Below, piece after piece: positions 1 to 59,754 of a DNA stretch of 64,000 bases. The position numbers and the translations under genes were made by a program. Origin of the DNA: Mauremys mutica (Eukaryota > Chordata > Testudines > Geoemydidae); the NCBI RefSeq assembly GCF_020497125.1, contig NC_059087.1:16897925-16961924 (forward strand), read 5' to 3'. The notes beneath the pieces are model-generated. The model searched no databases and was not told the origin of the DNA. It saw only the letters and a program-made list of their open reading frames with translations. How positions within the stretch are numbered: the stretch's first letter is position 1; each line of letters opens with the position of its first letter.

Positions 1-384
1 TCCCACACTTCTATACATTTCTCTTCCCCCTCCCTTTTTTAATATAACTTGACTTATTTGCATAAAATGAAGAACTTTGCTGCTTACAACTCCATCTGCT
101 CCTGCTTCCTCACTTGAAATCGATTAGCTGTTGAGGAGATGCCATAAACATAAAATAACAAATAAGGAAGGAATAAAGAGAAAAAACCAATGAACTTCTG
201 AACAACAAAAAGACCGTGCTAACATGCCAAAAGGTTCTGGTATTAAAAAAAGGAAAAGTTCTAAAAAACCCGAAACTTTGCTGGAAGGTTTCTAAATAAA
301 ACAATTATTTTTCCACAAGCTGTAAGCAGCTATTTCAAAAGAGTAGAAAACATCTTTAGCCAAAGAAAGTGTCCTGGGTTACAA

Positions 385-425
385 AAGTACCCCTTGTTGG
401 GGTACTTAGCCACACTAGAGTGGCT
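385..425. repeat. Two adjacent perfect short hairpins
   Basis: AAGTACCCC (385-393) and GGGGTACTT (99-107 within 399-407) pair over 9 bases with loop TTGTT. Directly after it, AGCCAC and GTGGCT pair over 6 bases around a 6-base loop (408-425). No function is known to me. Confidence 0.6.
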
Positions 426-604
426 GACTTTCTTTTAAACCTAAAAAAACAAGTGAAGTTAAATTATGATCCAGTTTAGAAGAGAGTAATTCTGTGTGTC
501 TCCCACCCTCCTCTGGGAATTTTTCTGGAGTGAAATTCCATTCCTTTAGATGCATCTTCAGATCTTGCATATTAAATCCTAACATTTCAATGCATAAAAG
601 TTCC

Positions 605-746
605 CAGATTTTTTTTCTTGCATCTGAAGAAGTGGGTATTCACCCACGAAAGCTCATGCTGCAAAACGTCTGTTAGTCTATAAGGTGCCACAGGATTCTT
701 TGCTGCTTTTACAGATCCAGACTAACACAGCTATCCCTCTGATACC
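605..746 (-). mobile_element. tRNA-derived reptile SINE (minus orientation)
   Basis: Read on the minus strand it starts GGTATCAGAGGGATAGCTGT GTTAGTCTGG-like and ends in CCCACTTCTTCAGATGC-like sequence. Two further copies at 28711-28836 and 48108-48236 share this order: a head with GTTAGTCTGTATC, a middle with CTTGTGG and ACCTTA, and an end with AAGCTT/CATGGGC and CCACTTC. The family is abundant in turtles. Confidence 0.8.
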
Positions 747-1788
747 AGATTTTAACAATGTCCTGGGATCTACAGAAGCTTTATGGTGAAATCTGATTAC
801 TATACCACTCTCTGAAACAAAGATTAAGAATTTGAATTCATTTTCATTTAGATTTACACATCTTTCAGAGAGATTCTGCTTTTTAAAAAACCTCCACAAG
901 CCATTTTTTGCAAGAGTTCTAACATCCAGGCCATTTTTTTTATATTAAGATACTGTACAGTTTTCAGCTGCAAATTAACTGAAGTTCTGTTTCTACCAAT
1001 GCAAAGCAATACAACTATAAAAAAGGGTATAATTTTCTATTTCTGCAATCCCCAAAGCAAAGAATTGGAGCTTGAAAATTATTGCCACATTATTTTCCAC
1101 TGAAATGTCTCATGTAAAAGCGATACAAGACATTTTAACTGGTTTTCCATAGCTTTTGTCTATGTTAGGTGAGTAGATGTGAGGCTAGCCCCCACACTGA
1201 GGTATTTCCCACACACTTAGCTGGTTTAACTGTTCCCCAAGCTTTCTGATTTCAGCCAGGAGGACCACCAGTCACCTCAGTCCTGATGTCACTAGTTCTT
1301 CCTGTCCCACTGCAGCTCTGGCTTTCTTCTACTGCTTTACTGGCCAAGTCACTTCCACAGACAATCCCATTCATTTCACTTATATCACATATCCTACCTT
1401 GGTCTCTTTCTCAAGGTCACCAGCAGATTCTAGTTCTCCCTCACCCCCTCCTTTATGCCAAGATCAGGGCCCACACTGACAACTGACCACAGAAAGCAAT
1501 GTATGTGGAAAGCAACTGAGAGTCCTCTACAGAAGGCTGTTTAGCTCAACCAATTAACCCAGTTCCAGCCACACCCTCATAGGACATGCCATATGACTAC
1601 GGTAAGATACAATTGCTTTAATTCCCCCACTCCCCCCTTTGCAAAACAGAATAACAGCGTAGTAACTTTAAAAAACAGTAGCTACCCGCTATGGCTGTTC
1701 TCTTCCTCTTCTCTTTCTAGCGAGTTGGAAAGCACTAGTTAGGTGTAAGGAGAAGAGAGCCAAAACAAACAGGAAAGTCGAGATAATG

Positions 1789-1985
1789 TGTTGTACCAAT
1801 CAGAGACGCAACATGGGCATGGTAATATCTTTAACTGGACAAACTTCAGTGGGTGAGAGAGAGAAGCTTACATAGAGCTCAAAAGACTGTGTGTCAGAAG
1901 TTGGTCCAATAAAAGATAACTACTTCACCCACCGCCTCTCTCTAATATCCTGGAACCAACACCACTACAACAACACAACATCATA
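1789..1985. mobile_element. Foldback pair of a turtle SINE-like repeat
   Basis: The left half carries GGTAATATCTTTAACTGGAC and GGGTGAGAGAGAGAAGCTT. The right half carries the reverse: AGAAGTTGGTCCAATAAAAG then CTCTCTCTAATATCCTGGA. The halves are imperfect reverse complements and the same arrangement recurs at 30313-30537. Confidence 0.7.
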
Positions 1986-3519
1986 CCAATCAGAAAGTTA
2001 CAAAACCATTTTTCACAGTGTGCATCTCAAACTGGTTCTCTCCATGAAGGAGACTTTAAAAGTTTCATTGAAAAACACAGACATATAATCCGTCGTGACA
2101 AAGAGGCACAGACTTTTAAAACTGTCCTGAAAATTAATCCCAAATGAAAGTTTCCTTCTTGGCAAGTCTATTATTGTCTTACAACTACAGAGGTTATGTA
2201 TATGGGTTGGTTTCTTGTAGAATTTATTTTAAAATATTTGTGAAACATCATACATTGTCATTCCTTTTTCCATTTTCATAATGTATTGTTTACAGAGTAT
2301 TGAACAAATCCCCCCCCCAAAATCAACTAAATTCCATCCAGAGAATAAAACTGTAAAACATTTAACTGTCTTGCTACAATTGGCAACATTCAGAAAACAT
2401 GAAGCTGAGTCCAATAACATGTCATTTAAGAAATTTGTTTGCATCTCATATTTCTAAGAGTGTGTTCTTTCATAGCTCCATACCAAAGCAGCTTGGGTGT
2501 ACGAGATATGTGCATTCATCTATCAGCATAAAAGACATTTCTGAACGTGATTTCAGGTTTGTTTTCTAATACCTGTTCAGCAGCCATAACTATCATACTA
2601 GGATCAGTGGGACAAGTTCTCCAATCACATCATGACCCATGTCTGCAGCTGATACTGAAAGAAATGCTATTGATGGTCCTAAGAGCACATTTTTCCAGGG
2701 CTGAGGATCAGAGCATTTTTTACTAAGGATTCTTAGCTATGGGACATGCTATCAGTAGTGTCTTGCTACTTAAAAGTATTTTCCTAATAGTGAAAGAATG
2801 TAATGGTCTAGCAATATTTTCCCATGGAAAACAACCAATAAGATAAATCCACAGCAAAGAGAACTTGCTCCACCTTTTGGACATATTGAACTCTTATCTT
2901 TAGTTTTGTGCACATCACCTATCCAGCATTCAACAGGCACCATACCAAGGAGGTGTTTATCATGATACCAGACAGCTTTTCAATCCTTTTATCAAAGTGT
3001 TGCAGTTTTCATTTCATGGGGTGTGAAACAACAATTAATGATGAGCAAAGAAAGTTACTGTGTATGCAGCGCATTTCTATCCATGCTAGGTGGTGGCTTT
3101 AGTCCCTCAAATCTTCCTTTTTCCCATTTTAGTTCCCCTCCAGCCTGCCTCTCCCCCCACCCAGCAGCCCCTCAGCCCTGCATGGGACTGACCCCATTTG
3201 AAGCACAAGATGGCTGGATGCAATTTTCTCATGAGCCAATCAGTGCTGTTCCTGAGCTAATTTAAGGAGGCACTAGAGAATGACTAAGATGGTCCCTTTT
3301 TAGGGCTGCTCCTCCACAGGGCCAAGGGCTTAAAGTCCCAAGAATAGATCCATCTACCCTGGTATTTGTAACAAATGAATCACCAAAGTATCTAGATTCC
3401 CGTGTTGTAACATGTTAGTCTACAGTTATGCCACAGAACTGGACAATAGCCAGAACTTTTGAATGAATAAAAGTTTGCTGGTCCCTCTGGCATAATCTTG
3501 ATTAATGTCTGGTTTGTAT

Positions 3520-3720
3520 TTCTATAGCACCTTTTATCAGAGGCTCACAGAAGACTTTACAAACAATAATTAAATCATGTAATCCCCCTGTGAAAAGGGG
3601 GATTATTATATAATTATTGTTAATTTACAGATGGGTAACAGGAGGCATATAGATGAAGTGCTACCCAAAGCTGTATAGTCAGTCAGTGGTAGGATCAGGA
3701 TTAGATCCTAATCCAACCAC
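3520..3720 (-). repeat. MIR-like SINE relic
   Basis: The segment has the run TTACAGATGGGTAACAGGAG, then AAGTGCTACCCAAAGCTGTA and GTGGTAGGATCAGGATTAG. This is the order of the MIR core read in reverse (cagatgaggaaactgag, cttgcccaaggtcac, cagagccgggattcga). Divergence is high. It includes a perfect 9-base hairpin TAATCCCCC/GGGGGATTA at 3580-3606. Confidence 0.55.
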
Positions 3721-4394
3721 TAGATTGGTTCCTTAGAGGCTCTCCTGCCTTCACTTGTGCGACTGTGGCAGTCCCACTGGTAACACTGGTGTAGTGCTGC
3801 TGTGCCAAGAGGCATGATATGGGAGGAAAGGTGGGATGCACATGTTGCATAGATCCTCCTCATCTTGAAGAGGTGGTGTGCTAATGCTACTGTAAATATT
3901 CCAGTCATTCATCTGCAGTAGTGTTGATACGCTAGTTCTACAACCTCTGGAAAGAGGAAGGAAATCTTCACACTGTCAGTCACCCCCGGAATATCAAATG
4001 TCAACTTTTGGACAAAATGGGTTTTGCTCTTGTTTAAGAGGTATTCTTTGCTCAAACTGAGTACCGCGCTCTTCTTTTTTCAATCTGACCCCTTTTTGCA
4101 GAGACCTTCCCTCCATTTCTTTATCAGAGGGGTTGCTGAGGCACGTGTGCCAATTCAAAAAAAAAAACCCTGCTACTTGAAACAAAGTAAATTTCTATGT
4201 CGCCATAGGGCCTGTTTAACGCCCCCTCCCCCCACACACAGCGCACCATGTCTTAAAACTAAGTTGGTATGAGACTGGAAAGTTGTGTGAGCACATCAGG
4301 GGGAGGAGCTCAGCACCGAAAGGCTCTGCTCCATGGGACCGGCCGGGTAAATGGAGTTTGTGGGGTGACGGCTCATGCAGGATCTGGGCCCCAC

Positions 4395-4500
4395 CCACAG
4401 GCTTTAGGGCGCTGAGGCCCAGGGCACGGAGAGGCTAAGTGACTTGACCAAGGGCACAGCGCCTCAGGCGGAGCAGGGACTCGAACCCCCGTCCCTCCCC
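4395..4500 (-). repeat. MIR-like SINE fragment at the promoter edge
   Basis: The run GCTGAGGCCCAGGGCACGGA, then GGCTAAGTGACTTGACCAAG and GGGACTCGAACCCCCGT matches the MIR-type tRNA-SINE order in reverse, ending in a box-B-like GACTCGAACC. It lies inside the CpG-rich region. Confidence 0.55.
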
Positions 4501-4825
4501 TGGCCCGGGGTCACGGCGGGGCCGCCCCACAATCTCCTACCCTCTCGCTCAGCCCGCCCACCAGCCTGTACCTCCCCCCCGGGCGCTGCCCTCCGCCTGA
4601 CTCGCTCAGCCCCGCAACTAACCTAGTGCAGCCTCCCTGCGGAGCCGCCGCCGCCTCCGGGAAGTGGCAGAGCCCCGCGCCGCCCCTCTCCGCCCCGGGC
4701 TGTCCCTGAGGCGCGCATGAGAGCAGCGCCTCCGCTGTGCTTTTCAGTCAGGCGCTGAGCCGGACAGGCCGGGCATCTGGGGTCCTGCCTGGGCGGGGGG
4801 CGCAGCAGTAACTTTGCCGTACAAC

Positions 4826-53126
<48,301 letters not shown>

Positions 53127-54356
53127 GTCCAATCCCTGGACAGAAGTTAAAAGCACACAGTAGAATTGAGAAGGAAAAAGAGCATTCTGAACTGACACAG
53201 TTTTGGTAATCGTAGTCCTGCAGCTCAAGGTTTCCTAGGTATCACTCCTTCAGTAGACATCAAAAAGTGAATTTTACAATCCTAGCCGCACCGTACCTAC
53301 CTAAAGAACTGTCCACATACATCTTTAAAATCAACACAGTACTTAACCTTCAGGGAAATAGGATTTATGTTAAAAAGCATCACTTCTGAAGTGCCTGTGT
53401 CCTTTGTCTTGCTGGGAGCTAGAGAAAATCATCATTTTCTGTACATCAGAATGTGTTTCTTGCCCATCACTTGCCATGTAAAACTTAAATGGATGTCACT
53501 TTGTTACAGGAACAGTGGCCATCACACTGCTAACCATTCCCACCCACTGGCAAATTAATCCCACTTGGATATCATCCTGCAGATAAATGCATTGTCAAAC
53601 AGAGGTGAAAAGGATGCCAGATATTTGGAGCTCTCTGACAGTGTATGCATGACTTCCGTAGCCAGGGTTTTCCCAATAGAACACCTAGCTACTGACCTCC
53701 CCCAAGAATTCATTCACGAGGAATGATGTCCAAATCTCACCGAACTGAACCAAGGTCTCAGATAGTGAGTAGAGAACACGGGCAATAATTCCTTCTCAGC
53801 TCTGGCAAGACGGCTCCCTACTGGTGGTAATCACAAGAGTGCAAAGTCAAGGCTCATTGACAGGAAACAGATCCCAAAGCACATAGCAGTAGGTAAGCAG
53901 CCTTCAGTGTTTCAGGGAAATGTACCATATACAGGAATTGGTAATAGAGGAAAATATAAAGTGACCATTAGAGTTGTTACACTATTGGGTGAGTTCATTG
54001 TTGGCATAGGCAGTGTGTGTCATCGTGGAAGCTCATAGAATTCCTTTAGCAACGAGGACATTTTGCTATTTAAACACTTACATAAAGAACTTGGGGTTGG
54101 TGAAAACTTCCCTGCACGTTTTTCAAATTGCCAATTAATTTCAGCTCAGATCACACAAATTACTGCTCCAGGGCCAATACTGAAAATTGGAATTGAACAT
54201 AGAAAGCTGTGTGTGCTGTTCATATAGCTCAGATATTTGACATGAATTGGAGTGTGGTGTATATGATCTGTAGTGTTTTAAAATAGATTTTCAAAACCTC
54301 CTGTAACTCTCACAATTAACTTGTGGTAGTTGGGCTTTGAACTGCATTATATTAAA

Positions 54357-54362
54357 AATAAA
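54357..54362 (+). terminator. TXNRD2: Proximal AATAAA signal in the TXNRD2 3' UTR
   Basis: The motif lies in an AT-rich stretch 1.2 kb after the stop codon. If used, the mRNA would lack the SECIS and the TGA would be read as stop. Two similar motifs are at 55120-55125 and 56915-56920. Use of any of them is unproven. Confidence 0.35.
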
Positions 54363-55219
54363 ACCAGAAAGGAGATGGACCTGTTCAGAGCTCACTTTTA
54401 AGATGCCAGTCTGCAAACTGTTCTTTCAGCGTAGTGCCCAAACTTCCTGTAGGAAGAAAGCATTCACCTAGTGTGAGCTGCTGCTTATTCATATTGGCCA
54501 GAAGGGGGAGATCCTGACTAACATGTAGCAGTATAAAAACAAGATAGAAATCCAGTAGCACAGCTGCTTTTGCCAAATACTGTTAAATAGATAGCCTGAC
54601 AAAGGCAAAACAAAAACCCAAACCCTCAGAATTTCATTTGAAGTAGCAATTTATTGCTCATCCTGTATTTTGAGAAGCGCAATCACATATTTACTCACGA
54701 CCCGTTACAACAGTGCATGTGGGAAGGGGAAGGGTTAGTTACAATTCTTTAGAAAGACACGATAAAAATCAGTCTTTCCTGCTGTATGTTAAACAGCAGT
54801 GTTTTTGCAAATGAGTTTTGACAGTTTCCTAGCCATCCTAGCCCTGTTAATTGCAAAGTTCTTAAGAATAGTTTGCTGACTATGCACATCTTTGAAACTT
54901 TTTTCTTAGACTGTCCATTTTAAGACATTGTTAGTTTACTATTTCGCTGAGAGTTATACTATAGACAAGTGGTGGATTTAATTTAAGTTTAAAACATATC
55001 TTGCCACCAGAATTGTACAGCACGTGCCCCAGAAGCTGTTGAAAAACTCTGAAGCTTCAGCAGACATTATCAAAACAAATGTAATAGTACTTATCGACAC
55101 GCCATCAAGGTGGTATTACAATAAATTCCTTTCAGGGATCTGACTTTAAAAACAAAACAAAACCCCACAGCCCTGCACTGGTTCTAAGTGACTCATTTCC
55201 AAAGTTTGACACTGTAAAT

Positions 55220-55460
55220 CAGTGGTCCCCAACCTTTTCGACTGGCGGGTGCCAGACGAAGGACCATGGTGGCGGTCAAGCATCCGCCGAAATGCCACCG
55301 AATTTCAGCGGCGATGCCTCTCGATGACGTTGCTTGTCGGCAGCAAGTGGCGTCATCCAGAGGCATCGCCGCCGAAATGCCGCCAAATTTCAGTGGCATT
55401 TCGGCGGATGCTCGACCACCGGCCAGGACGTGGGCACCGGCACCACGTTGGGGACCCCTG
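55220..55460. mobile_element. Palindromic hAT-type MITE in the TXNRD2 3' region
   Basis: It starts CAGTGGTCCCCAACC and ends CGTTGGGGACCCCTG. The 8-base target duplication CTGTAAAT is perfect on both sides (55212-55219, 55461-55468). The GC-rich interior is itself an inverted repeat: CGGCGATGCCTCT pairs with AGAGGCATCGCCG. It lies between the Sec codon and the SECIS. Confidence 0.93.
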
Positions 55461-57039
55461 CTGTAAATCTTAAATTTGTTATAAAAGTATTAAGTCTTGA
55501 TACTGTAGGTGAAGCAGATAATATACCCTAGCAGTGCAGAAAGAGCAAACAGGTTTCCTACTGCTATTCAAGAAACAGAAAAGTGTAAGCTGTACATGAT
55601 GGGTTACAGTATTTCTGAGTTGGTTTCACAAGGCTAGAATTTCAAGGTACAATTCACAGCTATTGCAGCTTTTCCTAAAAAAAAACCAAAAAAACCACCA
55701 TACACACAAATTATGGATAAGTTGCTTCCCAGATCTGTGGCTCCTAACATTACACATTTTAGAGTACCACATTCAAAGCAGGATTTGTATTGCGTAGTCC
55801 ATAAAAGAGAGGAGTGGTTCAGTCAGACACTGTTGCCTAATGAATGTAGCAGTCTGCATTTCTCATCACCTCTGTTGATTTGTTTGATTCAGCACTGAGA
55901 CCAAGTCTATGGACTTGCAGGTGAAAGGAAACATTTTGGGAACGGAAATGGATTTGGTGTGCTGCCTTTTTGTTGCTACTCCCTTCATAAAAAATGTTTT
56001 GAAAGTGTCATGTTCACACATGCATAGTCAAAACCTCCCTATCGCCCTTGGTAAGAGAGGACATCCTGCGGAAATATAATATTGGAGCCAAAACACCTCT
56101 GTACATTTTTGAGCAATTAAAAAGAAAAAGCTTACAGTAAACTTTAAAATTCTTTCAAAATCTTTTAGTTGTTTTAAATATTGAGCATTTCAGAGCAAAA
56201 CCTATTTGATCTTTCTCAGCTGCTGGGGCATATGACCTGCTTCACCTAGAGCATTTCGGTCTTCAGAGCTCTTGCTAGGAGAAAGAGCCTTCCGTTGGTT
56301 ATAAGGGGTGTGTGTGAGCATTTCTAATTATCTCTGCGTTGCGCCGTGGCAGTGCTCATTCCCTTTGCGTGCATTACTCAGGCACCCACTGGTTCGGCCA
56401 TGTTGCTGTTGTACTCAGTCCTCCCTGCGGAGTTTATGTGCATTATGTGCCATTAGAGAGGGGCCCGGGAGGTGAGATGAGTTAATTTCACTTCTATCAT
56501 GAGACTGCCAATGGAAAAAAACAACTTGCTGTACTGCAACCAGTAAAGAGATCTGGTGGGAAAGTGTCCAAGATTTTATGTGGGGTGTGAAATTAATCCA
56601 CATCATCACTGTCTAAAGTAGCCATCTAATGGAGCCTTCTTTTGTTTTCAACAATTTATTTTCACTAGTTTAGAATCACAATATGGGCTTTTATAGACTC
56701 CATGAAAATTGATCTTGCATCTTAAATTGCATCCTGGCTCTGGTCCTCATTGACTACAACGTGTTGTCCACTGAAGTAAATCTTGATGTACGTTCATAGC
56801 TACAAAACACTGATGTGTCAGAACCAAGAGTGAGGCAGAGTAACTGAAAACTACTTGGATTGGTATTATTTTCTTGGTGGATTCCTTGTGTGCTCTCCAG
56901 GGATAGGCTTTTGTAATAAAATCAGCCTGACTAATGTCAAGTGAAAAGTCTGATAGATGCTGCAAATTTATTTACTGTGTGTGTAAGTGAAAATGTATGT
57001 TTAAATGAATACACGCAGTCAGGCTGTCTTCTCGAGGTG

Positions 57040-57102
57040 CCAGCTAATGATGGCTTGTGTGTCAAACCACACAGTGGAGTAGACAAGTCTGAGGATTGCT
57101 GG
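57040..57102 (+). promoter_or_regulatory. TXNRD2: SECIS element, form 2 (directs Sec insertion in TXNRD2)
   Basis: The fold was worked out by hand. Helix I is CCAGC (57040-57044) with GCTGG (57098-57102). The non-Watson-Crick quartet is ATGA (57047-57050) with TGA (57090-57092). Helix II pairs 57052-57062 with 57079-57089 (G-C, G-U, C-G, U-A, U-A, G-C, U-A, one G-G mismatch, U-A, G-U, U-G). The apical AAA is at 57064-57066. A mini-helix CCAC/GTGG (57067-57070 with 57074-57077) closes a three-base loop ACA, which makes it form 2. Helix length between quartet and AAA (about 13) fits known SECIS elements. SECIS elements recruit SBP2 and the Sec-specific elongation factor to read UGA as Sec. Confidence 0.88.
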
Positions 57103-57163
57103 ACTCCTATTAAATATATATATATATAATATAATCCTGATATTTATTGTTACATTATGGACA

Positions 57164-57169
57164 AATAAA
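57164..57169 (+). terminator. TXNRD2: Distal polyadenylation signal AATAAA of TXNRD2
   Basis: A canonical AATAAA lies 62 bases after the SECIS, with a GT-rich stretch (TATGTTGCAATGTCTTTG) about 20 bases further on. It is the first signal that would keep the SECIS in the message, so it is the expected functional 3' end, with cleavage near 57185. Confidence 0.8.
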
Positions 57170-58399
57170 TGATTTTCTTAAAGAATATGTTGCAATGTCT
57201 TTGCTTAACTTAATTTACATGCACGGTCTGTGCTTACTGAAAACCTCATCCTAGTGGTCATCAGTTAAAAATGGGGCCTTTTTATTCTAATGTTTCTGTT
57301 GGTGGGAGGCTGAATGGTAAGGAAACTAAAAACAATCACCAAACGAATTTAAATGCCTTGAACATGGAGTCACAGACATATCTCCCAGCTGCCCAATCTC
57401 TCTATAGTTATTAGCTCCTGAAAACATTAATGGATTTCTAGCTTTACAGCACAGCAGGGTGACCTTGTTTTATTTTAGATTTAAAACAAAGGAACGCCCT
57501 ACGCGCTGTAGCTATGATTTCAAATGTTCTCATGCCTGGTAATGAGAGCTACCAGATTGGCTCAGATGTGTGTTGATGATGATGTGCTTTCAAGAAGCAT
57601 GCTAAGAGGAAACTCCCTTGAAACACTGGGAAGTCAGAGGATTAAACAAAGCATTTATTTACCTAGTTTACAAGGCAAAAATAAAATAGATTATAGTGAA
57701 ACTGCATTACAGCAAAACTAACTAGGTGATATGGGTAGTGTTAGGAGAAAACATGTTGCAAAGGAAATTAGGAATTAACTTTAGTAGAACATTGTTATAG
57801 CCCATGCGATGAACTTCTGTCCATCAGAGGAGAAAACCACATTGTCCGGCTTCAGTCTCAACTTCCTGTTATCTCTTTAGCCTGCTCTCCTTGGTGAGAA
57901 GTTCCCATTTAAGTATTACCTGACGATCAGACCTCTAACTAGTTAGTTTGAAATTAATTCTTGTATGGATTCTGCCCTTGGTGTGGCCTTGAAAAGGAAT
58001 ATTGTCACGTAGCTATATTAAAGGCCTTTTCACTCTCACAAAGTTGATCTCCTGGGGTTTCACTGTAACCTTAACTTTGTGATAACGAACAACTCCCTTT
58101 GTCACCACTTGAATTCGAGTGGCTCAAAAGCAGCAAGGCAAGCATCATTCTGGACCCATTGGTCTTAATTTCAACATCAAATTTTAATCCTATGTCAAAT
58201 TAAAATAGAGAAAAGAATAACAGAACAGGCACATCTTGATGCACCTAGGCTAGTCTTTAAACCTGGGGATTCAGTATACTGCATTATTTAGGCTGCCTCT
58301 GCACAACAAGCAATTGCTGTGATTCCCCTGCTTGGGTATGCACATCTGTGGTACTAGCATGAGTAGAGCAGTGTAGCCAAGATACACAGGTAGCAGCAA

Positions 58400-58485
58400 T
58401 GGAGGCCTGGCTGTTGCTCTAGAGGTGTATGTATCTTGCTTAGAATAAGAGAGGTCCCAGGTTCAAATCCTAGCTAAATTGGCTT
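58400..58485 (+). repeat. tRNA-like SINE fragment
   Basis: TGGCTGTTGCTCTAGAGG-like sequence and a box-B-like CAGGTTCAAATCCTAG lie about 35 bases apart, forming a degenerate tRNA-like unit directly before the tRNA-Lys-like SINE. Confidence 0.5.
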
Positions 58486-58500
58486 CTTTTTTTTAAATGA

Positions 58501-58672
58501 GCCCAGCTGGCTCAATTGACAAAGGGTCCTTTAATTGGAGGGTCCAGGGTTCAAGTCCCTGTTCAGAGGGTATCTTTTCTAGGAATTCTTTTGGTGAAAG
58601 TTCATGGCTTGTGTTATATGGGAGGTCAGACTAGATGATCACAGCGGTTCCCTCTGGCCTTGGAAGGTATTA
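58501..58672 (+). mobile_element. Tortoise pol III/SINE: tRNA-Lys-like head with CR1-type tail
   Basis: The head GCCCAGCTGGCTCAATTGAC and the T-arm GGTCCAGGGTTCAAGTCCCT match vertebrate tRNA-Lys closely (the T-arm of tRNA-Lys-UUU is identical over this run). The body carries GGTGAAAGTTCATGG, and the tail GGAGGTCAGACTAGATGATC with CTCTGGCCTTGGAA is the CR1 3' terminus. This chimaera is the classic tortoise SINE. It is not a tRNA gene: the acceptor stem does not close. Confidence 0.88.
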
Positions 58673-59754
58673 ATCCAGGACTCAGCAGTCCACCCCTATT
58701 CAGCAACGCACTTAAGCACATGCTTAAGTCTCAATGCAACCAATAGACATAAAGTTAACATTAACCATTGACTTCAATGGGATTTAAACCCATGCTTAAG
58801 TGCGGTGTTAAATAGTAATAGACGTAAGTTTAAGAGCAGCCTTTAATTAATGTTCAAAAACACAAGCAGCACGATGGACAGCCAGACATCCAGCTGAAGG
58901 CTGGCAACAGAATATGCCCATATTGGCCTAATGTGGGGATTTTTGAAATCAGACTCCTCTCTCCAAGCTTACTTCGCACTTGGCTGCGTTATTTGTATCA
59001 AACACATCGCCAGTTCTTTCAGACTCAGCGCTCGCTGTGTTAAGAAAACTTTTTGTTTTTAGCTTTGCATACAAGAATTTCCTAATGGTGCTCCAGCAAA
59101 AAGCCACAACATACACACATGCAGTGGTTCTAGCGCCAAATTTAAATTTCATCGGGGGGGATTAAAAACCAGCGTTTTTTGGAAGGCAGCATGTACAGGT
59201 TCTGGTGTAATTACTTTAATTGGTTAAAAATTTTGAGCATTTCTGTCCATTAAATGTCAGCTAGCTAATTATATTTCCATCGTAGCACTCAGTCAATATT
59301 GTCAGCTCTTCTTAGTTCTAATCCTCTACATTGAAGTTTGATGGGCCAGGTGAAATATTGCTTTCAGCACCTTATTGTAGCCCTTGTCAGTCATCTTGCC
59401 ATAAGAAACATGCATATTAAAAAGGCCCTGGCAATGCTGTGGTATTATGCATCAGATTTAACAGTGTTTAATCTTGTGTACGCCTTAAGAAAACATCGCT
59501 CAGTCTACTGGTGCTCTGTAGCCCTGGATGGGACCCTACTTGTTGGGGGAACAAAGGAAAATGAGCTAATCGTTAATGGGTATAATCAAACCCTTAAGAC
59601 ATGTCAGCATGCAGGCAGGATAGTGAACTTGCCAGTCTAGGGAGGAGTTAGGATAGTAAACTGATGCTAAAGCTGAGCACCGTATCCCACACTGTCAAGT
59701 AAAATAATGTGATTTCCTAGCTGTTTGTGCAGCATGCGGTTGTAAATCTAGGAA

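Larger units (their letters stand above)
1..4300. other. Upstream flank without recognisable genes
   Basis: No coding exon was recognised on either strand; short reading frames here lack family similarity. Contents: paired hairpins at 385-425, a tRNA-derived SINE at 605-746, a foldback SINE pair near 1789-1985, and a MIR-like relic at about 3520-3720. In mammals the neighbour on this side is COMT in the opposite orientation; no COMT methyltransferase segment was found, so its coding exons, if present, lie outside the window. Confidence 0.6.
53127..57190 (+). other. TXNRD2: TXNRD2 3' UTR (contiguous, or containing an unplaced 3' intron)
   Basis: The stretch from the stop codon to about 20 bases past the AATAAA at 57164 must contain the mRNA 3' end, because the SECIS lies in it. 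Whether all 4 kb is exonic cannot be read from sequence. A strong donor-like CAGTAG|GTAAGC is at 53892/53893, and acceptor-like sites include GATTCAG at about 55893, TCTCAG at about 56219 and CGCAG at about 57017. Other AATAAA signals are at 54357, 55120 and 56915. A hAT-type transposon sits at 55220-55460. Confidence 0.7.

Noticed and set aside
53722..53770. A nearer SECIS candidate starting at ATGATG in the proximal 3' UTR
   Set aside because: The bases after the ATGA do not pair with those before the next GA, and there is no apical AA in the right place. Several other ATGA sites (53649, 54262, 55595, 56223, 56504) fail in the same way.
58501..58573. A functional tRNA-Lys gene
   Set aside because: The T-arm is perfect, but the acceptor stem ends do not pair, the D-arm is altered, and a SINE body with a CR1-type tail follows directly.
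59338..59640. A 100-codon plus-strand frame downstream of TXNRD2 (possible GNB1L exon)
   Set aside because: It has no WD repeat, no recognisable family motif, and no clear splice sites. It is within the length expected by chance in 64 kb.
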